Assembly: GCA_965644295.1 (NCBI GenBank)
Contig: CBFFRP010000428.1
Location: forward strand, 1 to 64,000
DNA: 64,000 nt
Reading direction: 5' to 3'
DNA from: Paraphysomonas bandaiensis
Taxonomy: Eukaryota; Chrysophyceae
Position 1 is the first letter of the stretch. The number at the start of each line of letters is the position of its first letter. Made by a program: the position numbers and the translations under genes. This document shows, in pieces, positions 35,507-46,139 of this stretch. The notes under the pieces are model-generated. The model saw nothing but the letters and a program-made list of their open reading frames with translations, made no database searches and was not told the origin of the DNA.

Positions 35507-36414
35507 ATGATGGATACGCTGCTGGATACCTCCTCCAGTGATATGAACGCTAATCGGAAGATATCTATCAGCAAATACAGGAAGAAGCAAGCCGCTAATG
35601 ATGCGCAGCTGCTCATGTGAGTTATGCGTACGCCGTCTACCCCAATAACTGACATTACCCTATATGCACATACACTCATACACACAGGAATCGTATAGCT
35701 CTTCTACAAAAAGAAGAGGAACGAGCAAGGAAGAAAGTCGACCAAACTAAGGAACGAGCACTTGAGATTCTCGCAATGAGAGAAGAGAATGAGCGCAGGA
35801 CGAAGGAGTGGATGCAGGCCGCAGCTGAAGAACAACAAATTCGGGAAGAAATTCATAAGAAGAACATTAAAATGGAGGAAAAATCTCGTTCGATAAAGAA
35901 GAAACAAGTCGACGAAGTGATCCGAAAGAAGCGACATGACGTGGAGCGAATTAGAGAAGAGAAGCAGCAGTTACGGAAGGAAATGCTCCATATGAAAGCA
36001 ATGGATGTGAAAAGAAAACAAGCAATGAGGCGGGAGGTACGAATTCGTGAGAATGAAGCGAGGCGTAAGAGGGAAGAGGAAAAGCGACTGCACGAACAGA
36101 GAGTCAAAGAGTTCTACGAAGCTCGTGCGAGGGAGGAAGAAGCCGAAGCATTGCGGGCTGAGAAACTGGTAAAGAAGCTGGAGAAGAAAGAAAGGGAATG
36201 GGTAGAAAAACTCCGAGCGGCTCAGCAGGTGCAAGAGACAGCTTTTGTAGATCTCGAGTCTGCTCTGGCCCGAGTAAACACAAGTGAACATTTTCCGTTA
36301 CACGAACCGAATACACTTAGTCCGAACGGCCGCTCTAGACAATGTTTATCCTCATCCGGTTCCGGTAATGATATGAACAAGAAAAAGACGAAAAAGAAAC
36401 CATCGTCTTCATAA
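35507..36414 (+). CDS. Coiled-coil protein (unknown)
   Basis: Two exons, 35507-35616 and 35688-36414, are joined by a 71-nt GT-AG intron; 278 aa. The N-terminus (ISISKYRKKQAANDAQLL) leads into about 180 residues of near-continuous coiled coil rich in Glu, Arg and Lys (KKEEERARKK-type heptads, ERIREEKQQLRKEM, EREWVEKLRAAQQ). A Ser/Lys-rich tail ends KKPSSS. Two adjacent ATGs (35507 and 35510) could start it. Composition gives no catalytic function. Divergence from the IQ protein suggests the two may be co-expressed and share a cytoskeletal role. That is inference only. Confidence 0.75.
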
Positions 36415-37292
36415 ATTTATCCATTAAACACTATTATTTATAATATATGTAAGTATATAACTCCATTTTCAGAGTTCTGATAATAATCATAATCGGAATG
36501 TATGCTTTGTACATGTAAAGTGTTAGAATTGGACGTTTTACTGAAGTTGACTTTGCTCTACACTTAAACCTTAACCTTGCTTTTTTGAACACAATGCACT
36601 TTCGTGTAAGAAGTTATAATCATAAATCTATACACTTCACAACACATTCATGTAACACCTGGTGAACATCTGTTCAGCAACATCTGTTTAACATATATGT
36701 TATATTATGTTCACCAGTCACTCATATATCTTATATAGATACACATCAGTAGCTTAATTCGTAATTTAATTCCTTTGTAACTATTACCACCCCTTACACC
36801 TATGAGTTGATTTCGGCATTTCTATTGTTGCACGCTAGTAACTCACTTCAATTGCACAATATATATCGAATCATACTGCAGAACTCAACATCAAGTATAT
36901 GCAGTATATGACGTAGAAAGTACAGTACTTGTATATACAATCTTCTTAGCTCGCTTATTTAGTCGTCAAGAAGAATACGATAGAAAGAGTTTATTGTTGT
37001 GTCTGTGACGATGTCGGATGATTGAGTATCATCCATGTGGGTATCAGTTAACATATCCTCTTTATCCATGCGTGCACTGGACAGCAGGTAGATAGATAGC
37101 GCTTAATTTCACTAACACTTAACTGTGCTTATTATATCCTTTTACCTTATTATTCACCCTATCTAAAAACTCGTATAACTTAGCCTATTTTTCCATAGCT
37201 GTTCTAGAGATGGGTTTCTAGCCATAAATAGCTAGTTTCTACTTCCAGAAATATCCCTGCAGCAATCTCTTATTGTCCTACTATCTACTCCA
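36415..37292. other. Gene-free AT-rich stretch
   Basis: I see no gene, RNA or clear repeat, apart from weak similarity of 36630-36680 to 10790-10830. Confidence 0.3.
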
Positions 37293-37297
37293 TATTG

Positions 37298-37590
37298 TAA
37301 CAGAAGTTGACATTATTTGCTAAGGTTTACTATTCTCAACTGATAAGATGAAATTATAAACATTACATGATAAAGAACCTAAGTTGTGTTCGATGTGTTC
37401 AACACCATTCATTTACTACTATAGTGTACAAACCACCCACTCAGTGATCGTATCCTGTATAGTCATCCACTTCTACTTCAGTTTCATACTACATAATATA
37501 ATGTACTAATTACATATATATCTTTCGATCCTTGCATCTCACATAATACTGCACTCAATTGCAAGTATATAGAATCTTCAGATCTCAACA
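37298..37590 (-). repeat. 3' LTR of the 37.3-42.6 kb copia element
   Basis: This copy is identical to the 5' LTR as far as I can read. Confidence 0.95.
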
Positions 37591-37715
37591 CTCCCCCTCA
37601 ATTGAGTGTTGTACTTATGACGCCTCCCAGCTATTGAATGCCTGAGATAAAAAAATTCTTGACAGTAAAATAGACTCATCTCTAAGTCTAAACCTCTGTC
37701 TAAAAAACTCAGTAC

Positions 37716-40109
37716 CTACTTGCGCCTTCTTTTATCCCTTGGTCCCTCATTAATCACTTCAGTGGAACTCTTAACTTTCTCTCCAAGATTTCTCTTTCTC
37801 TGCTCCATATATGATAAACCAACCAATGACTTTGTATAAATATCTGCTGCTTGTTGCGATGTATGCACATGCACTAACTTAATCGTATTGAACTGATTGG
37901 GATCCACGTGCTCTCTCACCATGTGATACTTAATCTCAATGTGCTTCGACTTCTTGTGAAACACTGGGTTTTCGGCCAAATCCTGGGCACTCTGACTGTC
38001 GATGAAGAATGGTGTGGGTTTGATGAGCCTCAACTTAATCTCACCCGTCACCCCCCGAACCCATAGCACTTCTTGGAGACCCGAGTAAATACACTGATAC
38101 TCAGACTGCATGCTTGACGTTGCCACTGTCGTCTGCAGTTTGGACTGCCAGACTATAGGCCCTCCCGCTGCAAACCCAACGTACCCCGACGTGGACTTCC
38201 TGGAGAGCTGATCTCCCGCCCAATCCGCGTCAGTAAACATATGGAAGTCGAACCGTCTACTCCCATATTGAATCCCTTTGTCAATAGAACCACGAATATA
38301 TTGCCATACATGTGTTAATAGCTTGCATACTTCAATATTCACCTTATTACTGAACCGAGACAGTACTCCCACTGCATAGGCAATATCCGGCCTCGTGTTC
38401 ATCGATAGATATAGTAATGCACCTATCAGCGGCCGATATGGGAAGTTATCTACTATAAGCTGTTCCTCCTCGGTATGCTCATGCCGCGCCCCTTTTGCCA
38501 CTAAATCCATTGCTTCCGCCGGTAGAGGACTCTTCCGTACCTTTCGCGGTGACCCAAGATACTTTTCAAACTTTTCTAAGATCTTAGCCGCATATACTGA
38601 TTGGTCAAGACGAATATACTCTGGCGTTCTTGTGACTCGAACATTCAGAAAATGTTCCATCTCGCCCATATCCTTCATATCAAACCGGGCACACAGTTGA
38701 GCTTTAATATCCTTCACTATGTTGACATCACGACCTAACACTAGGATATCATCCACATATATCGTTAATAATATCAATTCATCGCCCTTATACTGATAAT
38801 ACAAACACGGGTCTAATACACATGGTTTAAAATGCATAGATCGTATGAATTTATCCAATGTTTTCCACCACGACCGCGGGGAACTCCGAAGCCCGTATAA
38901 CGACTTCTTCAGCTTAAAGCAGTACCCCTCAGGCAGCTGAAAGTCCGGAGTTGCCTTCATATATACATCCCCCTCTATATCTGCATATAGAAATGCGTTA
39001 GACACATCCAGTTGATGAATTACCATGTTCATCACGAAAGCTATGGCGATTAACAGTCGCACTGTTACCCCCTTAACAACGGGTGCGAAATGGTTCGCCC
39101 AACCACTCGACTGCTGTCCACAACCGATTGCTACAAGACGAGCCTTATATCGGCGGACCTCTCCCTCCTTATCGTACTTCTTTCCATAGACGTACTTGGA
39201 GTGCAGTGGGACGACTCCGTCCGGTATACGAGTCACCTCCATGGTATCTCGCTTCGCCAAACCCTCTCGCTCTACACGGCGAGCTCGTCTCCACTCCCTG
39301 TGCTCGGCACTCTCCAAGGACTCACGATGTGTCTGAGGCACTGTCGACTCTTCCGCTGACATCCACACTGAGTCTGCCTCCTGTAAAAGGTCACTCACAT
39401 CACTCTCATCACTCAAATGATGGATTTGTCCTAACACCGACACATTCGTTACCGTCCTTGGAGTTCTTGCGCGTTTGCCGTGCGGATGATTCTCGGCAGG
39501 GGTCCCTTCCCCCGAAGGTAATGCTGAGTCAGCCTGGGGCTGCACCTGCCCACTTTCCGACTGCTGTGGCACCACTCCGCTGATACCGCCGTCACGGTTG
39601 TCAGTAACTCTGGCCCTAACCACCCTCTGCGCAAGATCCTCTGTCATCTTCTTGATGTCAGCAATATGAATAGGAGTTTTATCCTCCACTTGAACCTGGT
39701 TACCAGTAACCAACGACCGGTATCCCACAATAAGTCCCTTCCTTATCACCACTCTGTTAGTCTTGTATAGCAGACCACCATCCTCATGGTGCTTTCCGAT
39801 AAGATACTCAAACTCACCCGGTTGACGAGCCTCGGGATCTATAGCCACTTGAGCCTCCTCCAGCTCTCTATAATAATCCTGAGACCTCTCAGGTACCGAT
39901 TCATCAAATAATACATGTACAGAGTGTACTACGGTGTCCCCCACTAGCACCTTGTATCCTTTTCGATCAGCTGGATACCCTATGAAATAACCTGTCATTG
40001 CTTTGTCCTCCCAGTCCTTCCTCCTGTCGGCCTTGGGTGTTAGCACATATGCTTTGCACCCCCATTTCCGTAGCCACGATAGGCTGGGAACGCTCCCCCT
40101 GGGACACAC
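37716..40109 (-). CDS. Copia reverse transcriptase-RNase H part of polyprotein
   Basis: About 790 codons continue the polyprotein after a one-base-type frame change around 40.09-40.11 kb. The end of integrase reads WLRKWGCKAYVLTPKADRRKDWEDK. RT has HQLDVSNAFLYADIEGDVYM and the catalytic IYVDDILVL. RNase H has TDADWAGD, RKSTSGY, SSMQSEYQ and KHIEIKYHMVREH. The apparent start codon is not a real start; the segment belongs to the same precursor as the upstream ORF. Confidence 0.93.
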   Translation of the reverse strand: MCPRGSVPSLSWLRKWGCKAYVLTPKADRRKDWEDKAMTGYFIGYPADRKGYKVLVGDTVVHSVHVLFDESVPERSQDYYRELEEAQVAIDPEARQPGEFEYLIGKHHEDGGLLYKTNRVVIRKGLIVGYRSLVTGNQVQVEDKTPIHIADIKKMTEDLAQRVVRARVTDNRDGGISGVVPQQSESGQVQPQADSALPSGEGTPAENHPHGKRARTPRTVTNVSVLGQIHHLSDESDVSDLLQEADSVWMSAEESTVPQTHRESLESAEHREWRRARRVEREGLAKRDTMEVTRIPDGVVPLHSKYVYGKKYDKEGEVRRYKARLVAIGCGQQSSGWANHFAPVVKGVTVRLLIAIAFVMNMVIHQLDVSNAFLYADIEGDVYMKATPDFQLPEGYCFKLKKSLYGLRSSPRSWWKTLDKFIRSMHFKPCVLDPCLYYQYKGDELILLTIYVDDILVLGRDVNIVKDIKAQLCARFDMKDMGEMEHFLNVRVTRTPEYIRLDQSVYAAKILEKFEKYLGSPRKVRKSPLPAEAMDLVAKGARHEHTEEEQLIVDNFPYRPLIGALLYLSMNTRPDIAYAVGVLSRFSNKVNIEVCKLLTHVWQYIRGSIDKGIQYGSRRFDFHMFTDADWAGDQLSRKSTSGYVGFAAGGPIVWQSKLQTTVATSSMQSEYQCIYSGLQEVLWVRGVTGEIKLRLIKPTPFFIDSQSAQDLAENPVFHKKSKHIEIKYHMVREHVDPNQFNTIKLVHVHTSQQAADIYTKSLVGLSYMEQRKRNLGEKVKSSTEVINEGPRDKRRRK

Positions 40110-42313
40110 TCATATGGAGACATCCATCCTTGCCACGTCCGAGTTGGCATTCGTCGCACAATGTAACATGCAGTTTGATAAGCATCAAACCAGAACGACT
40201 TTGGAAGTCCAGATGCCGTCAACATCGTCAGTGTCATCTCCCCAATTGTTCGGAATTTCCTCTCAGACACCGCGTTGAGCTCTGGCGTGTCTCGTGTTGT
40301 ATGTGACACCCGAGTCCCATATCGCTGCAACAGATACTCTCTTATCTGCTGACTAATAAGTTCGGATCCTCCATCGGCATGATACTCCACTATACGGTTC
40401 CACCCCTCGTACTTCACTAAGTGGACCTCGCACAAGTGTCGTAGACATTTGAACACCTCCTCTCCGCTTCGAGTCCTCAATCCATATTCCCATATCATCT
40501 TTGTTGCTAAGTCCGTAAATAGGAGCACGTACTTATACCCTTGTCTGGATTCACAATTGAGATAGACGGAGATGTCCGCTGTTACTCTTTCCAGGAACCT
40601 GACTGCGCTTAGCTCTTCGTTGTCCCGTGATTTGAACGAATGCCTGGTTATCTTCGCCTTGGCACACCATTTACACAGGGGTTTCTTGCAACTCTTCTCC
40701 TTTGCCTTCGAAAGGTGATGTCGTTGTAGTCCTGATCCTCTGAATAACATGTGTCGGTGAGCTTCTATTAACTTCGATTTCGAGACATGTCCAGTACGCT
40801 CATGTAAGCGATCCAACGCATCTTGTCCTGTATTATCCGACAAATTTACCTCCTCCATCTGATTGCACATAGACACATTTGGCAGATTTAACACCTCCAT
40901 CAAGTCCACATACGGCATTCCTCCATGCTCATCGTACTCTCCAGTCAACACCTCGTTTCCAGAGTCCAATTCCACGATTTTAGGCTTTCGAAGCAGTTGT
41001 AATCCGTATCCCATTGATCTCAGCATCCCTCCTGACACAATGTTCTTCACCGCTTCTTCACTAACTCTGATGTCTCTCCATTCCCCGAATGTACCAGCCC
41101 CCTGTGTCTCCAATTGAGAACCCTTTCTAGTTAGTTGGATTGCCCCAAACTCAGGAGTAAATGACTCCAGTGCAATTTTATCCTTTACTATAAACAGTCT
41201 TTTACTTGCACAACTGTCCAGATATACACGAGGTTCTTCCGACGTATCCACCGATAGCAAAACCTCTTCTCCAAACATATTCGCTTCATCATCCGACGAC
41301 TCTCCGTCGTTGACGTATTTCTTCCATTCTGTCTCGAATTTCCTGTTCGATTTTCGAGGATTCTCATTATCCGGGTTTTTTATGTTCTTCCGTTTTTTCG
41401 ACTTGCACTGTCGGGCTTTATGACTAAAATCTCCACAGATATGACAACCAGTATAATCCTTTGATCCTGGCTGCTGCACACTCTTCGAAGCCTTTTCCTT
41501 TGTCTTCCCTTTTCTTTTGAACTTATCCATTTTTCTTTGTCGTTCCTTAGCATAACAATTCGCTGCTACATGTCCCTTCTTCCGACAAAATGAACAAACC
41601 ACTGGCTCCTTCGACGCCGTAAAATTGATCTCTTCAGATTTGTCTCCCTTTAGTTTCTTCAGCTGCGTCATAGCCTCGTCATACTCTTCACAAGCCTCTT
41701 TCACCGAATCAAATGTAGTTGTTGCTTTAGGCATCATCGCTACCGACATCCATAAATCATGTAATTCCTCTATCTGCAGCGCTGCTTTTATCTTTGCTAA
41801 TTTACTTGCCTCTGTCTGCGGTTGTCCCAATTTTATGAGCTTCTGGATTATACCGTTCAGTCGATCTACCCCAACAGACACCTTTTCCCCCGGCCTTATT
41901 TTGAACGAATGGTATTCTGCCGTAGTCTTCTCCAATACAGTCCCAATCTCGCCTCTGAACCTATCAACCAGTGTCTGAAGGAGCTCACTGGATAACACCT
42001 CCTTAGCAGGATCATCAGCAGGTAAAATTGCCTTCCCCTCCAAATATTGATTGGCTACCTCCAACACATCAGGGTCATGCTCGCAAGCCTCCCAAATAGT
42101 ACTAACACAGGTATCATTACGCTCTCTCCATGACTCTAAATTCCTTCCTCCGGCTGGCGGGTCCTCCAAGCCAAGATGGTTTCGGTTTTTCTTCATTAGA
42201 TGCATCTTGATTTTTCTCGCTGAATAGTCTGCTTGGTTCTTGTCAAACCGTAGCTTCTTGTCATCTTCCCCATCCCTACAACTATCACTCGCTACCATAA
42301 CAGAAGTTGACAT
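40040..42313 (-). CDS. Copia Gag-protease-integrase part of polyprotein
   Basis: 757 codons from an ATG inside the LTR. Residues 1-240 are the capsid part of Gag. Two zinc knuckles follow: CSFCRKKGHVAANC and CHICGDFSHKARQC. The protease active site reads YLDSCAS, with Cys where retroviral and copia proteases usually have Gly. The integrase has an HHCC zinc finger (H-x-RTGH ... C-x2-C) and the catalytic core with VTADISVYLN and EYHADGGSEL. The frame breaks shortly after RRMPTRTWQGWMSPYEC, near a run of five C (plus strand) at about 40095. The rest of pol continues in another frame. Confidence 0.93.
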   Translation of the reverse strand: MSTSVMVASDSCRDGEDDKKLRFDKNQADYSARKIKMHLMKKNRNHLGLEDPPAGGRNLESWRERNDTCVSTIWEACEHDPDVLEVANQYLEGKAILPADDPAKEVLSSELLQTLVDRFRGEIGTVLEKTTAEYHSFKIRPGEKVSVGVDRLNGIIQKLIKLGQPQTEASKLAKIKAALQIEELHDLWMSVAMMPKATTTFDSVKEACEEYDEAMTQLKKLKGDKSEEINFTASKEPVVCSFCRKKGHVAANCYAKERQRKMDKFKRKGKTKEKASKSVQQPGSKDYTGCHICGDFSHKARQCKSKKRKNIKNPDNENPRKSNRKFETEWKKYVNDGESSDDEANMFGEEVLLSVDTSEEPRVYLDSCASKRLFIVKDKIALESFTPEFGAIQLTRKGSQLETQGAGTFGEWRDIRVSEEAVKNIVSGGMLRSMGYGLQLLRKPKIVELDSGNEVLTGEYDEHGGMPYVDLMEVLNLPNVSMCNQMEEVNLSDNTGQDALDRLHERTGHVSKSKLIEAHRHMLFRGSGLQRHHLSKAKEKSCKKPLCKWCAKAKITRHSFKSRDNEELSAVRFLERVTADISVYLNCESRQGYKYVLLFTDLATKMIWEYGLRTRSGEEVFKCLRHLCEVHLVKYEGWNRIVEYHADGGSELISQQIREYLLQRYGTRVSHTTRDTPELNAVSERKFRTIGEMTLTMLTASGLPKSFWFDAYQTACYIVRRMPTRTWQGWMSPYECVPGGAFPAYRGYGNGGAKHMC

Positions 42314-42590
42314 TATTTGCTAAGGTTTACTATTCTCAACTGATAAGATGAAATTATAAACATTACATGATAAAGAACCTAAGTTGTGTTCGATGTGTTC
42401 AACACCATTCATTTACTACTATAGTGTACAAACCACCCACTCAGTGATCGTATCCTGTATAGTCATCCACTTCTACTTCAGTTTCATACTACATAATATA
42501 ATGTACTAATTACATATATATCTTTCGATCCTTGCATCTCACATAATACTGCACTCAATTGCAAGTATATAGAATCTTCAGATCTCAACA
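42298..42590 (-). repeat. 5' LTR of the 37.3-42.6 kb copia element
   Basis: This 293-bp LTR contains the gag start codon (42313) 16 bp before its end. Confidence 0.95.
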
Positions 42591-42595
42591 TATTG

Positions 42596-43390
42596 TCTCA
42601 TACAACGCCTACATACTACTCATACTACCATAATACTGTACAGGCTACAATAAACGTCCGTTACGTCCGTATGTACGGATAGTTCCGGTACACTCCAACC
42701 CTGTATCTGGCCTTAATACTCATATCTCATGACCTTGTCTTAACCATCTTCTACCTCTTATCTCATGTTATTTCTTATACTACTTCACCTTGGTTCTCAT
42801 ATCACATCAACCTTATAACCCACCATTTCCACTACACCCAAGATTGCTACATGTCAATTGGAATTAAACTTTTACCTTTTATCAGTCCGTATATCGCATT
42901 TGTCACTTGCAGTTTCCTCAAATTGTGGCCTGTGGTCACTCTATATTTTGTATATGCGCAAAGATATATTGTATATACTATAGAAAGTTTATATACTGCT
43001 GGTTGGGTTCACATTTGCCATTTTTGATTTGAAGATGGATCATATAAAATTATGGCGTACTAAGTGAACAAAACAGATATATCGTTTACACTTTAATCTA
43101 CGTAGACGACGAGTATAGTGTGATAGAGTTATACATTTAGCGCTTTAGGCTGTAGAATATCTAGTCACAACTGTTTTCGTACCAATGCATGTTAACATAA
43201 AACAATATAGACGGCCATTCCAAGTATTCACTAGAGTAGACTGGCCATCTGTGTGATTATATCACAGTCTGTCGGTATCAAACTGAGCGTCTATAAAGCT
43301 TAAAAATCAAACAAAAACTCGGTCGTTAACCCAATACAAATCTCGAATGTAGTGGCCGACTATTCACAGAGTAATATGATACTACTCGCA
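42596..43390. other. Gene-free stretch
   Basis: AT-rich sequence between the copia element and the glycosyltransferase gene. Nothing is recognised in it. Confidence 0.3.
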
Positions 43391-46139
43391 TCAACTAACA
43401 AAGTGAGTGCCAATGAAACATTCCGGCATCATGACGTCGTATGAAGAGACCATGTCAACACTGTGGTAGTCAGTCCCCGCGTCACCACGGGTCCTCTGCA
43501 TGTAATTGACAGTAGCACACCACGACGATGATAGTGGCCCCACAAAAAACTCGGCCTCGGTTGCTATGTACAGATTAGCCATCGACAGCATAAAGTTGTG
43601 ACCAGAGCCCACGTTATTTATATTATCAATATTGTGGAGAGCATCATGAAGGTAGTGAAAGTAGTAGTCCGGGTAATCACTGAAAAAACAGTATTACGAT
43701 GGAAAATACCAACAAATAACAGCATAACTACACCTTGTCAAATTCCGAAGTACGTCAATTGACTCAGTGAACACAAATATATGTCGAATGTGGGGAGCTT
43801 TCTTAGATATAATGTGCATATAGCGCCATAGCGGCACTTGGGACTGCACATACATACTCGCAAAGCGGTGCTGGAGGAAAGAGAGGTTCGCAGGCGAGAT
43901 TCGGTTCTGGAAAACTTCCTTCAAGTGAGCTGAGTACCATTTCCTTGGACGCAAAATATACCGGACCATTTGAGCCATCCATGGCATGAATGCCTCGTCC
44001 ATAAAAGCTCTGAAATAACCCATTTCACGCTTATGAGGATCAAGTATATCCAGAATGCCCGTGTCGCTTACGTGGTTGTCACCATCTGAGGACAATACAT
44101 ATCCCAACTCTCCTATGTGCAGTCCACTGAAGAAGGCCCTGTCACCGTTCCATGCACTACCACAAGCTGAGCAGGGCCCCCTCGAAGGCAGCTGCCGCAT
44201 AATCACGACCCGAGAATCTCGTGTGGGATATGCGACCAGCCTCAAGCCATCGCGTACCACTTCGGCTCCTGCTAAGTCACTGGACTTGAGGCGGCAAGAT
44301 GTGAGAGTGCGAAAGTAGGATTCGAAGAGAGAATTTTTTTTGAAAAGATGCATCCACCTGGGGCCCGCCCACCTATTGCTTTTGAAGCGCTGAGACGTCA
44401 AGTGAAGTATGCGGCCGTTGCATATCGCAAAGCGCAGCATTATAGCTATCTCTGCCAACATTTCTCCTAATCCATTCACTTCATTTGCGGGATCAAAGAC
44501 AAGATACTTGGCCCCCATGCAGCCTGCCCTTTGATGCTCAGAACCAGAGTTTACATCTCCTGATGGATTTTGCCAGTGCTCTAAACGCCATTGAAACTCC
44601 TGGGTGTGGTTACACCATAAAGGTTCTGTGCAGATCAGGGGGTCATACTGCACATCAAACGGCTCCGGAAGAAGGGGATCACTACGGCCCTCAAATGCTG
44701 AGCATCGCTGTGTAGCCGAAACTTCTACGTATAACTCGTACAAGTACACCGCACAGACAGTTAATCTATATTCTAGTTGTTGCTGGTCCAAGAAAGAACC
44801 AAGAGCGTTAGCCAAGCCACTGCAATAGTACTCCGCATAGGTCGATACACCAGTTGACGTTAGGTCAGGTGGGAAAAGCAGCGAGCACTCAGTAAAGGGC
44901 TCACTTTTACAAAGTACAAACCCGTCATGATTCACTGTTGTGTACGCATCTGTGTGAATACTGAAAGGTGTGGGGAACGAATAATTTGGCGCGATGAAGG
45001 CTGAGTGGTCGGACGGGAGGTCGAACGCGATGGAAGGCCTAGCGGGTATGGAAATATATGGACATCCTTGCGTAATAAAATGATGTTTCTCCTGAGTATA
45101 TCCTCCATCTCCATCACTTTGTATGATCTGTAGCAGCTTCACACCTCCAGTAGAATTAATCTCTTGCATCCTTGTACCCGAAACTATAGAAAACTCAGTG
45201 ACAGTTTTCCCCTCGGAACCTATTGGATCCACGCCCTCCTGATATGCAAAATACACTCCATACTACAGGATAAAAAAATATGTTATATACATGTCTATTG
45301 AACTTTGTAGGGGCTTGCCTCTTCCAGTAGGAACATGCCAGGTCGATACGGGATAAATACCCTGTTACTGTCTGGTACTTCAGCTATTTCCAGGTACAAG
45401 TCATTCGCATCGGGCAAAGAAACTCCTACGATGTCAATAACAAAAAGAGACTGCAAATCACTGGCAGGTATCGAGGCGCGACTAATGACTTCCGACCGCA
45501 CCGCTGGAGAAACATGCCAGAACACCTCATAGCCTGCATAAATTATATCACCTGGGAAGCGTAGATGAGACAAATTACTCGACCTTCCGATATCAGCATC
45601 TTTATTAAGTCTTTCGAATGCATGGAGAAAGAATTTGATATATAAAGAGTCGGCTTACACTCTCTTATGATCTTAGAGTTTCGCAGTAATAATCCATTGG
45701 AACTAGAAAACTTCACAACTTTAGGACACATCGATGGGGCACCAGAATCCATCAAAATTTTCTGTATAGAATCCACTGACACCTTCTCAGTTTGCTCGTT
45801 AAACTTATGAATATGCTGTAAGCGTCCAGACACGAGGATTGGTTTGGACGGCAGCTGCAGGAGACTCTCAGCCATATAACTGAACGCGCTGTAGTTCTGC
45901 TCTATGCCCACTATACGCCCGCTATACAAGTAATCAGACATGAATCTGATGTGATGACCAGTGCCTGAGTCTATCTCGACGTATATGTCGTGTGGTTGTA
46001 GTAACATCTTCATGAGTGTGTTTACTGTCAGGCAGAACTCTCCGTATCGAGACATATACATATGAGCACTATGAGGACACAGGAGGGACCCTGCAGGTGC
46101 TAGACACACGCACAATAGCAACAGATAACACACACGCAT
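43391..46139 (-). CDS. Secretory FkbM-like methyltransferase / FUT8-like glycosyltransferase fusion
   Basis: Four exons on the minus strand: 45584-46139, 45304-45551, 43734-45262 and 43391-43679. The introns are 32, 41 and 54 nt; the joined frame is 873 aa. The start is the ATG giving a hydrophobic leader (MRVCYLLLLCVCLAPAGS). Residues about 40-260 resemble class I, FkbM-type methyltransferases (DIYVEIDSGTGHHIRF ... IVGIEQN). The usual acidic K-I-D-x-E-G motif is replaced by VVKFSSSNG, so activity is uncertain. The C-terminal 400 residues look like the GT23 (alpha-1,6-fucosyltransferase) fold: NGLGEMLAEIAIMLRFAICNGRILHL, IFVFTESIDVL, LYIATEAEFFVGPLSSSWC, and a terminal DAGTDYHSVD like the FUT8 SLDD end. 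It probably acts in the Golgi or ER lumen on glycans. The fusion rests on splicing that I inferred. Confidence 0.7.

Larger units (their letters stand above)
37298..42590 (-). mobile_element. Young Ty1/copia retrotransposon
   Basis: The 293-bp LTRs (37298-37590 and 42298-42590) look identical and are flanked by the exact duplication TATTG (37293-37297 and 42591-42595). On the minus strand the LTR runs TGTTGAG ... CTTCTGTTA. It is followed at once by TGGTAGCGAG, close to the initiator-Met tRNA primer site used by Ty1. A purine tract (TTGAGGGGGAG) precedes the 3' LTR. The internal region holds gag-pol in one frame interrupted by a single frame change. Confidence 0.96.
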
